Made by a program: the position numbers and the translations under genes
Part shown: positions 16,196-23,882 of the stretch, one piece after another
Numbering within the stretch: position 1 is the stretch's first letter
Layout: each line of letters starts with the position of its first letter
Notes under the pieces: generated by a model
The model's database searches: none
What the model was told of the DNA's origin: nothing
The model's input: the letters and a program-made list of their open reading frames with translations, nothing else
NCBI RefSeq assembly: GCF_016406105.1
Contig: NZ_CP066308.1
Coordinates: forward strand, 3,796,001-3,860,000
Reading direction: 5' to 3'
DNA: 64,000 nucleotides
Source: Brevibacillus composti
GTDB taxonomy: Bacteria; Bacillota; Bacilli; Brevibacillales; Brevibacillaceae

Positions 16196-18467
16196 GCAGG
16201 CTTCCTCCCTGCGCTACCCGCAAAAGCGACAGGGCCAGCTCCTTGCCGCCTTCCTCCGCCGCCCCGACGCAGGACGGACAACCGCTCTCGCACGGGCAGG
16301 AGAGGATCAACTCCTCTGCCCGGAAAAGGATGGTATCCATCTCCTTGTACACCTGCTCGGACAGGCCGATGCCGCCGGGATAGCGGTCGTAGAGGAAGAT
16401 CGTCGGCGCTCCCGAGTGGATGGCTTTCCGCTGGGGAATGACGTGCAGGTCCATCCGGTCGCACATCACGAACAGCGGCGCGACGTGCTGGAGGACATGC
16501 GCCAGCCCCACCAGACCGCGTTCCACCTCGCTTTTGCCCACGGTCTCCAGGATCGACTCCGAAAAGCTGAGCCAGGCTGCATTGGTATGCAGCTCCTCCT
16601 CCGGCAGGTGGATCGGACCGGAGCCGATGTTTTCATGCGTCTCGAACTTGATCTTCTTGAAGATCGTCGCCATGGCATTCACCGTCACCTCGCCGTAGGC
16701 GAATTCCATCTCCGGCAGCCGCCTCGTCTGGTCTTCCTCCAGCACCTTCAGCTGGACAGCCAGATTGGCGTCAGTGTAGTAGTCCACCTGCACCTCGCGC
16801 ACATACGCCTTCTTTTCCTCGTAATCCAGCTTCTCCACCTGATACTGCGTCCCCTGATGCAGGTAGATCGCCTCCTCATGCAAGAGCGTCATCGAGCTGA
16901 AGCGGTCCATCTCCCCGATCACTTTTTCATTGCCCCGCTCGGAGATGTCGATAATCACCACGTTCTCCTGCGAGGCCGAGCGCAGGCTGATATTGTGGGC
17001 GGGGAAAGAGTCGTTCATCCAGAACCATTTCCCCTTGGCGTGATGCAAGATTTGTTCTTCCGTCAAAAATTCGAGAATTTCCATGATCTCCGCGCGCCCA
17101 AAGCGGTCTCCCTTGGAAAAGGGCAGCTCGTAGGCCGCGCATTTAATGTGGTCGACGAGGATGATCAGATTGTCCGGATTGATCCGCGCTGTTTCCGGGC
17201 TGCGCTCAAAGAAGTACTCCGGGTGCTGGATGACGTATTGATCCAGCGGCGTGGAGCTGCCGACCAGCACGACGACCGACTCGTCCTGCCGCCTGCCCGC
17301 CCGGCCCGCCTGCTGCCAGGTGCTCGCCACCGAGCCCGGATAGCCCGTGATCACGCATACCTGGAGCTGACCGATGTCGACCCCGAGCTCCAGCGCATTG
17401 GTGCTGACCACCCCGATGATGTCCCCCTGCCTGAGCCCGCGCTCAATCGCCCGCCGCTGACTGGGTAGATACCCGCCGCGATAGCCCTGAATGGTCTTCT
17501 CGCCCAGCTTTCGCTTGATCAGCTCCTGCAGGTATTTCAGCAGAATTTCGACCCGGACCCGGCTGCGGGCGAACAAAATCGTCTGGATCCCGTTGGTCAA
17601 AAAGGCGGCTGTGATGTCGCGCGCCTCCAGCGTCGCGCTGCGCCGGATGTTGAGCTGCTTGTTTACGACGGGAGGATTGTAGAACAGGAAATGCTTTTTC
17701 CCCGTGGGAGCGCCGTTGTTGTCCACCAGCACGACCGGCTCCTCGACCAGATTCTCAGCCAGCTCCCGCGGATTGGCGATCGTCGCCGACGTGCAAATAA
17801 ATTGCGGCCGGCTGCCGTAAAAGGCGCAGATGCGCTTCAGGCGGCGTATCACATTGGCCACGTGGCTGCCGAAGACGCCGCGGTATGTATGCAGCTCGTC
17901 GATGACGACGTATTTCAAATGCTCAAAAAAAGAGACCCACTTGGTGTGATGCGGCAGGATCGCCGAATGCAGCATGTCGGGATTGGTAATGACAATATGT
18001 CCCGCCTGGCGGATCGTCTGCCGGATTTGCGCCGGGGTATCCCCGTCATACGTGTCCGACTTGATCGACAGCCCCATCTCTCCGATCAGCTCATGCAGCT
18101 CGCTTTTTTGGTCCTGGGCCAGCGCTTTCGTCGGAAACAGGTAGAGGGCGCGGGCATCGGGGTCCTCCGTCAGCGTCTGCAGGACAGGCAGATGGTAGCA
18201 CATGCTTTTTCCCGATGCCGTCGGGGTCACCGCCACGATATGCCGGCCTTCTCTGGCATGGCGAAAGGCCGTCTCCTGGTGCGTATAGAGCGCCGGTATC
18301 CCCCGCTTGATCAGCGTCTCCCGGATGCGCGTGTCCAGCCCGGCGGGAAATGGCACGGTCACCGCCTCCCGCGGAGGAATCGTCGTCCAGTGCACGATAT
18401 TTTGGGAGTAGCGTTCGTCCTGGCGGAACTGCTCCAGGATTTCCGCAATCGTCAGTTTTCTTTTCAC
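16185..18467 (-). CDS. mrfA: MrfA (YprA) DEAD/DEAH-box helicase with DUF1998 zinc site
   Basis: A 760-residue superfamily 2 helicase. Walker A is TPTASGKSMCY (about 80-90), motif Ia FPTKALAQDQK, motif II DELH, and motif III TSATIANP. In domain 2, motif VI is represented by QQAGRAGRRQDES, preceded by STNALELGVDIG. The C-terminal DUF1998 domain ends with four cysteines in CPCESGCPSCVG, a zinc or Fe-S site. Its B. subtilis counterpart is a 3'-5' helicase that works with MrfB on mitomycin-induced lesions. The start is an ATG at 18467. The IS605 element lies only about 50 bp upstream, so the promoter region may have been altered by that insertion. Confidence 0.93.
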   Translation of the reverse strand: MKRKLTIAEILEQFRQDERYSQNIVHWTTIPPREAVTVPFPAGLDTRIRETLIKRGIPALYTHQETAFRHAREGRHIVAVTPTASGKSMCYHLPVLQTLTEDPDARALYLFPTKALAQDQKSELHELIGEMGLSIKSDTYDGDTPAQIRQTIRQAGHIVITNPDMLHSAILPHHTKWVSFFEHLKYVVIDELHTYRGVFGSHVANVIRRLKRICAFYGSRPQFICTSATIANPRELAENLVEEPVVLVDNNGAPTGKKHFLFYNPPVVNKQLNIRRSATLEARDITAAFLTNGIQTILFARSRVRVEILLKYLQELIKRKLGEKTIQGYRGGYLPSQRRAIERGLRQGDIIGVVSTNALELGVDIGQLQVCVITGYPGSVASTWQQAGRAGRRQDESVVVLVGSSTPLDQYVIQHPEYFFERSPETARINPDNLIILVDHIKCAAYELPFSKGDRFGRAEIMEILEFLTEEQILHHAKGKWFWMNDSFPAHNISLRSASQENVVIIDISERGNEKVIGEMDRFSSMTLLHEEAIYLHQGTQYQVEKLDYEEKKAYVREVQVDYYTDANLAVQLKVLEEDQTRRLPEMEFAYGEVTVNAMATIFKKIKFETHENIGSGPIHLPEEELHTNAAWLSFSESILETVGKSEVERGLVGLAHVLQHVAPLFVMCDRMDLHVIPQRKAIHSGAPTIFLYDRYPGGIGLSEQVYKEMDTILFRAEELILSCPCESGCPSCVGAAEEGGKELALSLLRVAQGGSLHVS

Positions 18468-18514
18468 GTCCGCACACCAACTTCCCCTCTATTCTACGAA
18501 TATATGTTCCGGGT

Positions 18515-18700
18515 TTGAGACTCCCACGGCTAAAGCCGCAAGCTGACGCCTTTGGTATCCGTAGGATTCTTGGGTGGTAGTCGGAAGTGCATTTCTGCTA
18601 TCCGTAGTTCCCCCAAGTTCAGGGCTGTCTCATCAGCCCGTCCTAAGACAGTGCGTATAGCATCTTAGGCTGACAGACTGTTACCATCTGTCACAGGTTG
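18515..18700 (-). ncRNA. Probable omega RNA (TnpB guide RNA)
   Basis: In the IS605 family the TnpB guide RNA comes from the 3' end of tnpB and the right end of the element. Here that stretch has a 165-base non-coding tail after the tnpB stop, with short stems and a terminal GCGGCTTTAGCCG hairpin close to the TCAA end. The guide would be the flanking bases from 18514 downward, beginning ACCCGGAACATATATTCGTA. The 5' limit is approximate and no expression evidence is available. Confidence 0.5.
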
Positions 18701-19720
18701 ACGCATGATATTCATCGCTCCAACCCGATCACGATGAGCATGGAATCCGCATGAACATTCGTACTTTCTGTCTCTTCCCTGGTTTCTCTCCCCGCAGACA
18801 GGACAAGATTGAGAAGTGTAGGCAGGATTAACCTTCACAACCTTTATGCCGAAAAGGCTTGCTTTGTAGGAGATGAATTGTTGCAGCTGATAGAAAGTCC
18901 AACGATGCAGATTCTTTGCGTGTTTACGGCTTGTTCTTGCCGTCTTGCGAATATTCTCTAGTCGTTCAAGCTTGATAATTGACACGCCTTCTTGAACCGC
19001 TGTATTGACAATTTGACGACTGATCTTATGATTTTGGTCTTTCATCCAACGTTGTTCCTTGTTCCCAAGTTTCCGAATGGCAGACAACTTTTTGAGTCTA
19101 CCTAATTTACGCCTCCGTTGCTGGTACTTTCTGCGTATGTACTTGTTCTGTCTGCCATTTCCAAAAAATCTGGTCTTCCCCGTGGATGTTACAGCAACTG
19201 CAGGAACTTTCAGACCAAGATCAATACCCATCATGTGTTCACCGTTCGATTCGGCGGTTGGAACTTCTAACGAAATTTGAGCGTACCATTTTCCTGATTT
19301 TTCAACGATTCGCATCAGTCCAAGCCTGGCTTTACATAACAACTCCATATCCCGATACGTTGGATTCGCACGAAATGCTGTCTTCTTTGTCTTACCATCA
19401 AGAACGATAGGAAAGGCAACTGTATTTTCAGAGATAGAATAGTTTTGATTGTTGATAAAATAGACAGGTTTTTTAAGAATTGGGCGAATGCCCAACTTCT
19501 TCATTTTTCGGTACACACGCTCGGCATCACGAATGGCTTGATTACAGACAGCAGAGGGAAGGTTGGATTCTACATCTTTGGTTGTCACTTTCGGAAACAC
19601 TCCAAGTTGTTCCGCCTGTTCACTCAGTTGGTTAACTACCCGAACATACTCTTTACCTAACTGGCAAAGAAGATCTGGTTGATCAGGAAATATGCGAATC
19701 TTAACGGTTAAGGCTTGCAT
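18665..19720 (-). CDS. tnpB: TnpB RNA-guided nuclease of the IS605 element
   Basis: A 351-residue protein starting MQALTVKIRI. The RuvC residues are present: Asp167 in GIDLGLKVP, Glu252 in IIKLERLEN, and Asp331 in AHRDRVGAMNI. The zinc finger has four cysteines (SCPVCG, Cys306/309, and CSCG, Cys322/324). The length is at the short end for TnpB but all catalytic parts are there. TnpB with its omega RNA cuts DNA next to a TAM, here predicted TTAC, and helps the element persist at its donor site. It starts 3 bp after tnpA and was probably co-transcribed with it. It appears intact. Confidence 0.92.
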   Translation of the reverse strand: MQALTVKIRIFPDQPDLLCQLGKEYVRVVNQLSEQAEQLGVFPKVTTKDVESNLPSAVCNQAIRDAERVYRKMKKLGIRPILKKPVYFINNQNYSISENTVAFPIVLDGKTKKTAFRANPTYRDMELLCKARLGLMRIVEKSGKWYAQISLEVPTAESNGEHMMGIDLGLKVPAVAVTSTGKTRFFGNGRQNKYIRRKYQQRRRKLGRLKKLSAIRKLGNKEQRWMKDQNHKISRQIVNTAVQEGVSIIKLERLENIRKTARTSRKHAKNLHRWTFYQLQQFISYKASLFGIKVVKVNPAYTSQSCPVCGERNQGRDRKYECSCGFHAHRDRVGAMNIMRQPVTDGNSLSA

Positions 19721-19723
19721 GTT

Positions 19724-20122
19724 TCACCCCCTTTTCTTTTGTTCTTCCACATAACGCTTTACAGTTTCACTTGATACGTTTCCTGCTGTACTGACGAAAT
19801 AAGAGCGTGTCCACAGACTAGGCAAATGAGCAAGATGCTCGAATTCTTGCCTTAGTATTCGAGAAGTCACTCCTTTCACTTTTGCCATAACGTCTGATGG
19901 AGAATGGGTGGGAAGACAGTTTATGAAAAGATGGACATGATCTGACATCACTCCCAATGCCAAGATATGCCAGTCATTCTCTTGGCATATTTTTTCAAGT
20001 ATTTCCTTGAATCGAATTCCCACCTGCTTCACGAATACTTTTCTTCGATAACGTGCGCAGAAAACGAAATGATAATTGATTAAAGATACTGTGTTAGCTG
20101 TACGTCTATATTCTTGTCCCAT
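19724..20122 (-). CDS. tnpA: TnpA Y1 single-strand transposase of the IS605 element
   Basis: A 132-residue Y1 HUH transposase. The metal-binding HUH motif is SDHVHLF (His62, His64) and the catalytic tyrosine is Tyr124 in VKRYVEEQ. It cuts and rejoins single-stranded DNA at both element ends as a dimer, favouring the lagging strand at replication forks. Family landmarks include LINYHFVFCARYRRKVF and LGVMSDHVHLFINCLP. The ATG at 20122 is preceded by a weak ribosome binding site, in keeping with low expression. It looks complete. Confidence 0.95.
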   Translation of the reverse strand: MGQEYRRTANTVSLINYHFVFCARYRRKVFVKQVGIRFKEILEKICQENDWHILALGVMSDHVHLFINCLPTHSPSDVMAKVKGVTSRILRQEFEHLAHLPSLWTRSYFVSTAGNVSSETVKRYVEEQKKRG

Positions 20123-20324
20123 ACAAACACCGTATCAGTTTTGCGATTAAACTACAACAAACTGACAAAAAGAAACATACTCGCACACATGTTGAGAGTT
20201 TGCTCTGCTCATCCCGTACAGGGATGTTCGGGCCAAGCCGTCTTTCATCCCACGATTAAACCGTGGGCTTTCAGTCGGCAATTACTGTAACCCATTAAAG
20301 GGGGTTATAGAAGGCCTTTACGTG

Positions 20325-20364
20325 AAAAAAGGCACCGAGACGGCATATGCCCTCGGTGCCTTTC
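20325..20364 (-). terminator. Terminator downstream of the DUF2167 remnant
   Basis: Stem AAGGCACCGAG / CTCGGTGCCTT with a loop of about 12 bases, followed on the minus strand by TTTT. It lies 35 bp behind the stop codon at 20399. Confidence 0.85.
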
Positions 20365-20398
20365 CTTTTTACTTTTTCGCGATGCTCCCCAACCCGCT

Positions 20399-21018
20399 TT
20401 ACATCGATGGCGGCTGTTGGGTCGGCGGTCTTTCCCCCTGATCGGTCGGGGAGTGCTCCCCTGTCTCCTCCGTCGATAGTGGCTGTTCGGCGGAGAACTC
20501 GCCTCCGGCCGTACTCTCCGTCTTCTTTTTCCGCCCAAACAGGAATTTTCCGATCGCCCCGATCGCAACGACGATCAGGACCCAGCCTTTTTCAAGAACA
20601 ACAACAAGACCCCGAGCAAGCCCGCTTTTTTCGCCAGCGCCACGCCCAGCCCGCCCAGGACGAATCCGTCCAATCCAAACTCGGCGACTTTGTCCGTCGA
20701 AGCGTCAAAATCTTCGTAGCGGTTTCCTTCTTTGACATGAAAAGTAGGGATGATGGCTTCTTTCAATGTTTTCTTATCCTGATCCAGATGAGCCGGATCA
20801 GTAATCAGCAAAAAGGAGACAAAACCTTTGCGCGTCAGCATCTGGACATTGTAGTTTACCAAAGGGTTTTTCTGTGCATCCTCCCCGAGCATGGACCACT
20901 CGAGCGTATGTGTTTTTTCATCATAGAAGGGTTCGACATTCCATCCGGTGACATAGATCCGCTCTTCCGGAGCCCGGTCTTCATTGGCCGCCTCTGTCCC
21001 TTTTTTATAGCTGTCCAG
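20399..21018 (-). pseudogene. DUF2167 membrane protein, 5'-truncated and frameshifted
   Basis: The sequence encodes the second half of a DUF2167 protein: LDSYKKGTEAANEDRAPEE, VTGWNVEPFYDEKTHTLEW, then NPLVNYNVQMLTRKGFVSF and LLITDP. A membrane tail follows (DGFVLGGLGVALAKKAGLLGVLLLFL). The frame shifts at an A-run near 20588-20592. Five A are present and a sixth would restore LKKGWVLIVVAIGAIGKFLFGRKKK and a hydrophilic Pro/Glu-rich tail ending at 20399. The N-terminal half of about 130 residues is missing: at about 21018 the sequence changes to a divergent FAD oxidoreductase that has also lost its 5' end. Function of the family is unknown. Confidence 0.75.
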
Positions 21019-21906
21019 GCCTCGACGCCGAATTTCTGCGCCGGGACAGCTTGTACTACGCCAGCTCGGATAAGGATGTAGACCAACTGCGAAAGGATTA
21101 CGAGATTTTGAAGCGGCACGGCTTTGCGGTGGAGTACTGGGAAGAAAAACAGCTCAGCCGGCACTACCCCTTTTCCCGCCCCGCCGCCATCTACAGCTAT
21201 GGCGAAGCGGAGCTGAATCCGTACACCTTTACGCTGGGACTGCTCGAAAAAGCGCGGGCAAGCCGCGTTCGCATCTTTGAAAACACCAAAGTGACGGGAA
21301 GAAAGAGGGAAAAGGACGGGAGCAGTCTGATCCTGACGGAGCGGGGACATCGGATCCGAGCCCGTAATGTGATCGTGGCCGCCGGGTGTGAGGGACCCTG
21401 AGTTCAAGCGCGAGAAAAAAGCATCCGTCATCAGTACATATGCAGTGATCACCCAGCCGGTACACGACTTGTCGGCATGGTACAAGCGGACCCTCATCTG
21501 GGAAACCGCCCGCCCCTACATCTATATGCGCACGACCAAGGATAACCGGGTCATCATCGGCGGACTGGATGAGACGACGGCTTCGGCGGACAAGCGGAAT
21601 TCCCTGCTGACCCAAAAAAAGAACAAGCTGCTCCAGGCATGCCGCCAACTTTTTCCCGGTCTGCATCTGCAACCCGCCTATTATCTGGCTGCCTTTTACG
21701 GGGGGACGAACGACGGCTTGCCGATGATCGGCATCTACGATGAGTACCCGGACTGGTATTTTTTATTTGCTTATGGGGATAGCGGGATTGTTTATAGCAT
21801 GATGCTGGCTAAAATGCTGCGGGATGTGATTGTGGCCGGCACGCACCCGGATCTTTCGCTGTATCGGCAAAACCGTTCGGCCCCGCACGCCGAGCCGATG
21901 GTTTGA
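21019..21906 (+). pseudogene. FAD-dependent glycine/D-amino-acid oxidase family protein, 5'-truncated and frameshifted
   Basis: The frame opens at LDAEFLRRDSLYYASSDKDVD without a start codon and lacks the N-terminal GxGxxG FAD motif. It continues through YSYGEAELNPYTFTLGLLEKA and RARNVIVAAG. At about 21395-21401 an extra C (GGACCCTGAG for GGACCTGAG) shifts the frame. The second part then runs from EFKREKKASVISTYAVITQPV to YGGTNDGLPMIGIYDEYPDWYF and GDSGIVYSMMLAKMLRD, ending at 21906. This is the C-terminal FAD/substrate region of DadA/ThiO-like oxidoreductases. It abuts the DUF2167 remnant head-to-head, so one deletion probably removed both 5' ends. Confidence 0.78.
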
Positions 21907-21930
21907 AGGAGACCGCAGGCAAAACGAAAA

Positions 21931-21960
21931 GGCTCCGCCTGTTTTTCGGCGGAGCCTTCT
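21931..21960. terminator. Bidirectional terminator hairpin
   Basis: Stem GGCTCCGCC / GGCGGAGCC with an 8-base T-rich loop. TTCTT follows on the plus strand and TTTTCGTTTT on the minus strand, so it can serve both the FAD remnant and the small gene at 22009. Confidence 0.8.
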
Positions 21961-22008
21961 TCCTACCCTTTCGTGGGCACATGTCCTCGCGTGGATGACA
22001 CGCACAAC

Positions 22009-22197
22009 TCAGGTAAATACATATAGAAAAATCACGATCAGGAGTACGGCACACAAGCCATAGTAGACCCCCATCCTTTTCCAATGACCGAGAGCTTTGG
22101 AACCGTATGGCTTGTCTTTGGGGCCAAAGCCGACCAGCAGTGTGGCGACCAGGCCTACAGCCATAATTACAATCACGAGTATCATCGGAGTTGTCAT
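22009..22197 (-). CDS. Small two-helix membrane protein
   Basis: A 62-residue protein from ATG 22197 (GTGAGGCAGTC upstream); an in-frame start at 22260 would add a basic non-membrane stretch. Two hydrophobic helices, TPMILVIVIMAVGLVATLLVGF and VYYGLCAVLLIVIFLYVF, flank a charged loop GPKDKPYGSKALGHWKRMG. No family was recognised with certainty. It is divergent from the MocR gene at 22367. Confidence 0.65.
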   Translation of the reverse strand: MTTPMILVIVIMAVGLVATLLVGFGPKDKPYGSKALGHWKRMGVYYGLCAVLLIVIFLYVFT

Positions 22198-22366
22198 GAC
22201 TGCCTCACTCTTCTTTCTTTTTTTGCATTTTGGCAACGATGCCCTCTTTCCACTTTTCATTATCCGTCGACTTTGTCACAAAAACACCATCCAGTTGGGG
22301 TTTATTTTGACCATCCACTTCCCTATCCTTAGAGGTAAGAATGCAGATTCGAAGGGAGGTTTCCCT

Positions 22367-23836
22367 ATGCCTGTTTGGAATGAGCCCAAAAGACGGCGCC
22401 CGGCTCTCTACAAACAAATTGCGCAGGATCTCGAGAGGCGAATCTCCAGCGGGGAGTTTCCGCCAGGCAGCAAGCTGCCATCCGAACGGACACTGGCCAA
22501 AGAATGGAACGTCAACCGCAGCACTGTCGTCTCCGCCTATGAAGAACTGAGGGCTCTCGGGCTTATCGAACGAATGCAGGGGAGCGGCTCCCGGGTCAGC
22601 AGCGACATCTGGGGATTGGCCCGCCATCGCCTGCCAAACTGGCCAAAACTGGTGGAAAACGGCGCTTTTTTGCCCAATGCCCCGCTGCTCCGCCACATTC
22701 GCAAAGAGACGCTGGATCACGATCTGATCGACTTCGCCAGCGGGGAGCTGTCTCCTGATCTCTTCCCGGCAGCCTCCTTTCGCCGCATCCTGTCTGAGCA
22801 GCCTTTTGACTGGCAGCTTGGCTACGACCACCCGCAGGGAAGCCCTGAGCTGCGAGCGATCATCGCCGAACACGTCAGACAGGAGCGCGGCATCAATGCC
22901 ACGCCTTCTTCGATCCTGATCACGTCCGGAGCGCAGCAGGCGCTGTACCTGGTAATCCAATGTCTGCTAAAACCGGGTGACGCCGTTGCCATCGAGGACC
23001 CGTCTTATTGCTACTCCTTGCGCTCCTTTCGCTCTGCCGGGTTGAAACTATGTTATCTGCCGGTAGATCGGGACGGAATCAATCCGGATGATATCCTCGC
23101 CCTGCATCGCGAGCATCGCCTGAAAATGGTCTTTCTCAACCCTCATTTTCAAAATCCGACGGGAGCGACACTCTCCCCGGCACGTAAGCAGCGCGTGCTG
23201 GAGCTGTCTGCCGAACTGGGCATACCGGTGATCGAGGATGATCCGTATTCCATGACCGCTTTTTCCGGGACACCTGTCCCTACCTTGAAATCCCTGGACC
23301 GAAATGGCACCGTCCTCTACATCAGCTCCTTGACCAAAATCATCGCTTCCGGACTGCGGATCGGCTGGGTGATCGGCCCTCAGACGGTGATCGAACGCCT
23401 CGCCGACGCCAAGCAACAGGTTGATTTTGGCCACAGCATCTTTCCGCAGTGGGTCGCCCACCAGTTTTTGCGCTCCCCCGACTACGAGGGACATATGGAT
23501 CATTTGCGGGCAGCGCTGCACGCAAGACGCGAACGCTTTGTCAAAGCACTCCGGGAAAAGCTGGGGAATGAGGTAGAGCTGTTCCTCCCCGAAGGAGGCA
23601 TTCATCTCTGGTGCCGGTTCCGCAATGAGCTGGACGGGAATGCGGTGTTGACAGAGGCCATCCGCCGCGGAGTCGTCTTTGTACCCGGAAATGTGCTGGG
23701 CACAGACAAGCATGCCATCCGTTTTACTTTTGGCCGGGCGGAAGAGAAGTCGATCGAGGAAGGAATCCAGCGTTTTGCGGAAGCATACCGGGAAGCTGTT
23801 CAGAATTTTTCAAGGACATCAGACCCCCTCTGTTGA
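22367..23836 (+). CDS. MocR-type GntR/aminotransferase transcriptional regulator
   Basis: A 489-residue protein. ATG 22367 follows GAAGGGAGG and is preferred to longer in-frame starts. Residues 12-80 are a GntR helix-turn-helix (YKQIAQDLERRISSGEFPPGS, KLPSERTLAKEWNVNRSTVVSAYEEL). The aminotransferase domain has ITSGAQQALYLV, NPHFQNPTG, EDDPYSM, and the PLP lysine in YISSLTKIIASGLRIGW. Unlike the MocR at 12534 it keeps this lysine. Such proteins sense PLP or amino-acid adducts and control nearby genes. Formate-THF ligase follows after 46 bp, and a small membrane protein is divergent; either could be a target. Confidence 0.9.
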   Translation: MPVWNEPKRRRPALYKQIAQDLERRISSGEFPPGSKLPSERTLAKEWNVNRSTVVSAYEELRALGLIERMQGSGSRVSSDIWGLARHRLPNWPKLVENGAFLPNAPLLRHIRKETLDHDLIDFASGELSPDLFPAASFRRILSEQPFDWQLGYDHPQGSPELRAIIAEHVRQERGINATPSSILITSGAQQALYLVIQCLLKPGDAVAIEDPSYCYSLRSFRSAGLKLCYLPVDRDGINPDDILALHREHRLKMVFLNPHFQNPTGATLSPARKQRVLELSAELGIPVIEDDPYSMTAFSGTPVPTLKSLDRNGTVLYISSLTKIIASGLRIGWVIGPQTVIERLADAKQQVDFGHSIFPQWVAHQFLRSPDYEGHMDHLRAALHARRERFVKALREKLGNEVELFLPEGGIHLWCRFRNELDGNAVLTEAIRRGVVFVPGNVLGTDKHAIRFTFGRAEEKSIEEGIQRFAEAYREAVQNFSRTSDPLC

Positions 23837-23882
23837 AATAGAATATGATCGAAAAAAAGCATTCTATGGAGGCATCCATTTT

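Larger units (their letters stand above)
18515..20286 (-). mobile_element. IS200/IS605-family element, apparently complete
   Basis: The element holds tnpA and tnpB in tandem, 3 bp apart. The left end (minus-strand orientation) is placed directly after TTAC (20290-20287), about 15 bases before a hairpin GCCCACGG / CGTGGG. The right end is placed after TCAA (18518-18515), preceded by a GCGGCTTTAGCCG hairpin. This matches the IS608-type rule: insertion 3' of a short tetranucleotide, subterminal imperfect hairpins, no inverted repeats and no duplication. Without the element TTAC would join the sequence starting ACCCGGAACATA. End positions are inferred from these motifs and could be a few bases off. 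Confidence 0.82.

Noticed and set aside
15957-17468. Plus-strand frame of about 500 codons antisense to mrfA and mrfB
   Set aside because: Same shadow pattern; the helicase motifs on the other strand are unambiguous.
22097-22366. Longer N-terminus of the MocR gene at 22367
   Set aside because: The extra 90 codons overlap the divergent small membrane gene and the promoter region; GAAGGGAGG marks ATG 22367 as the start.
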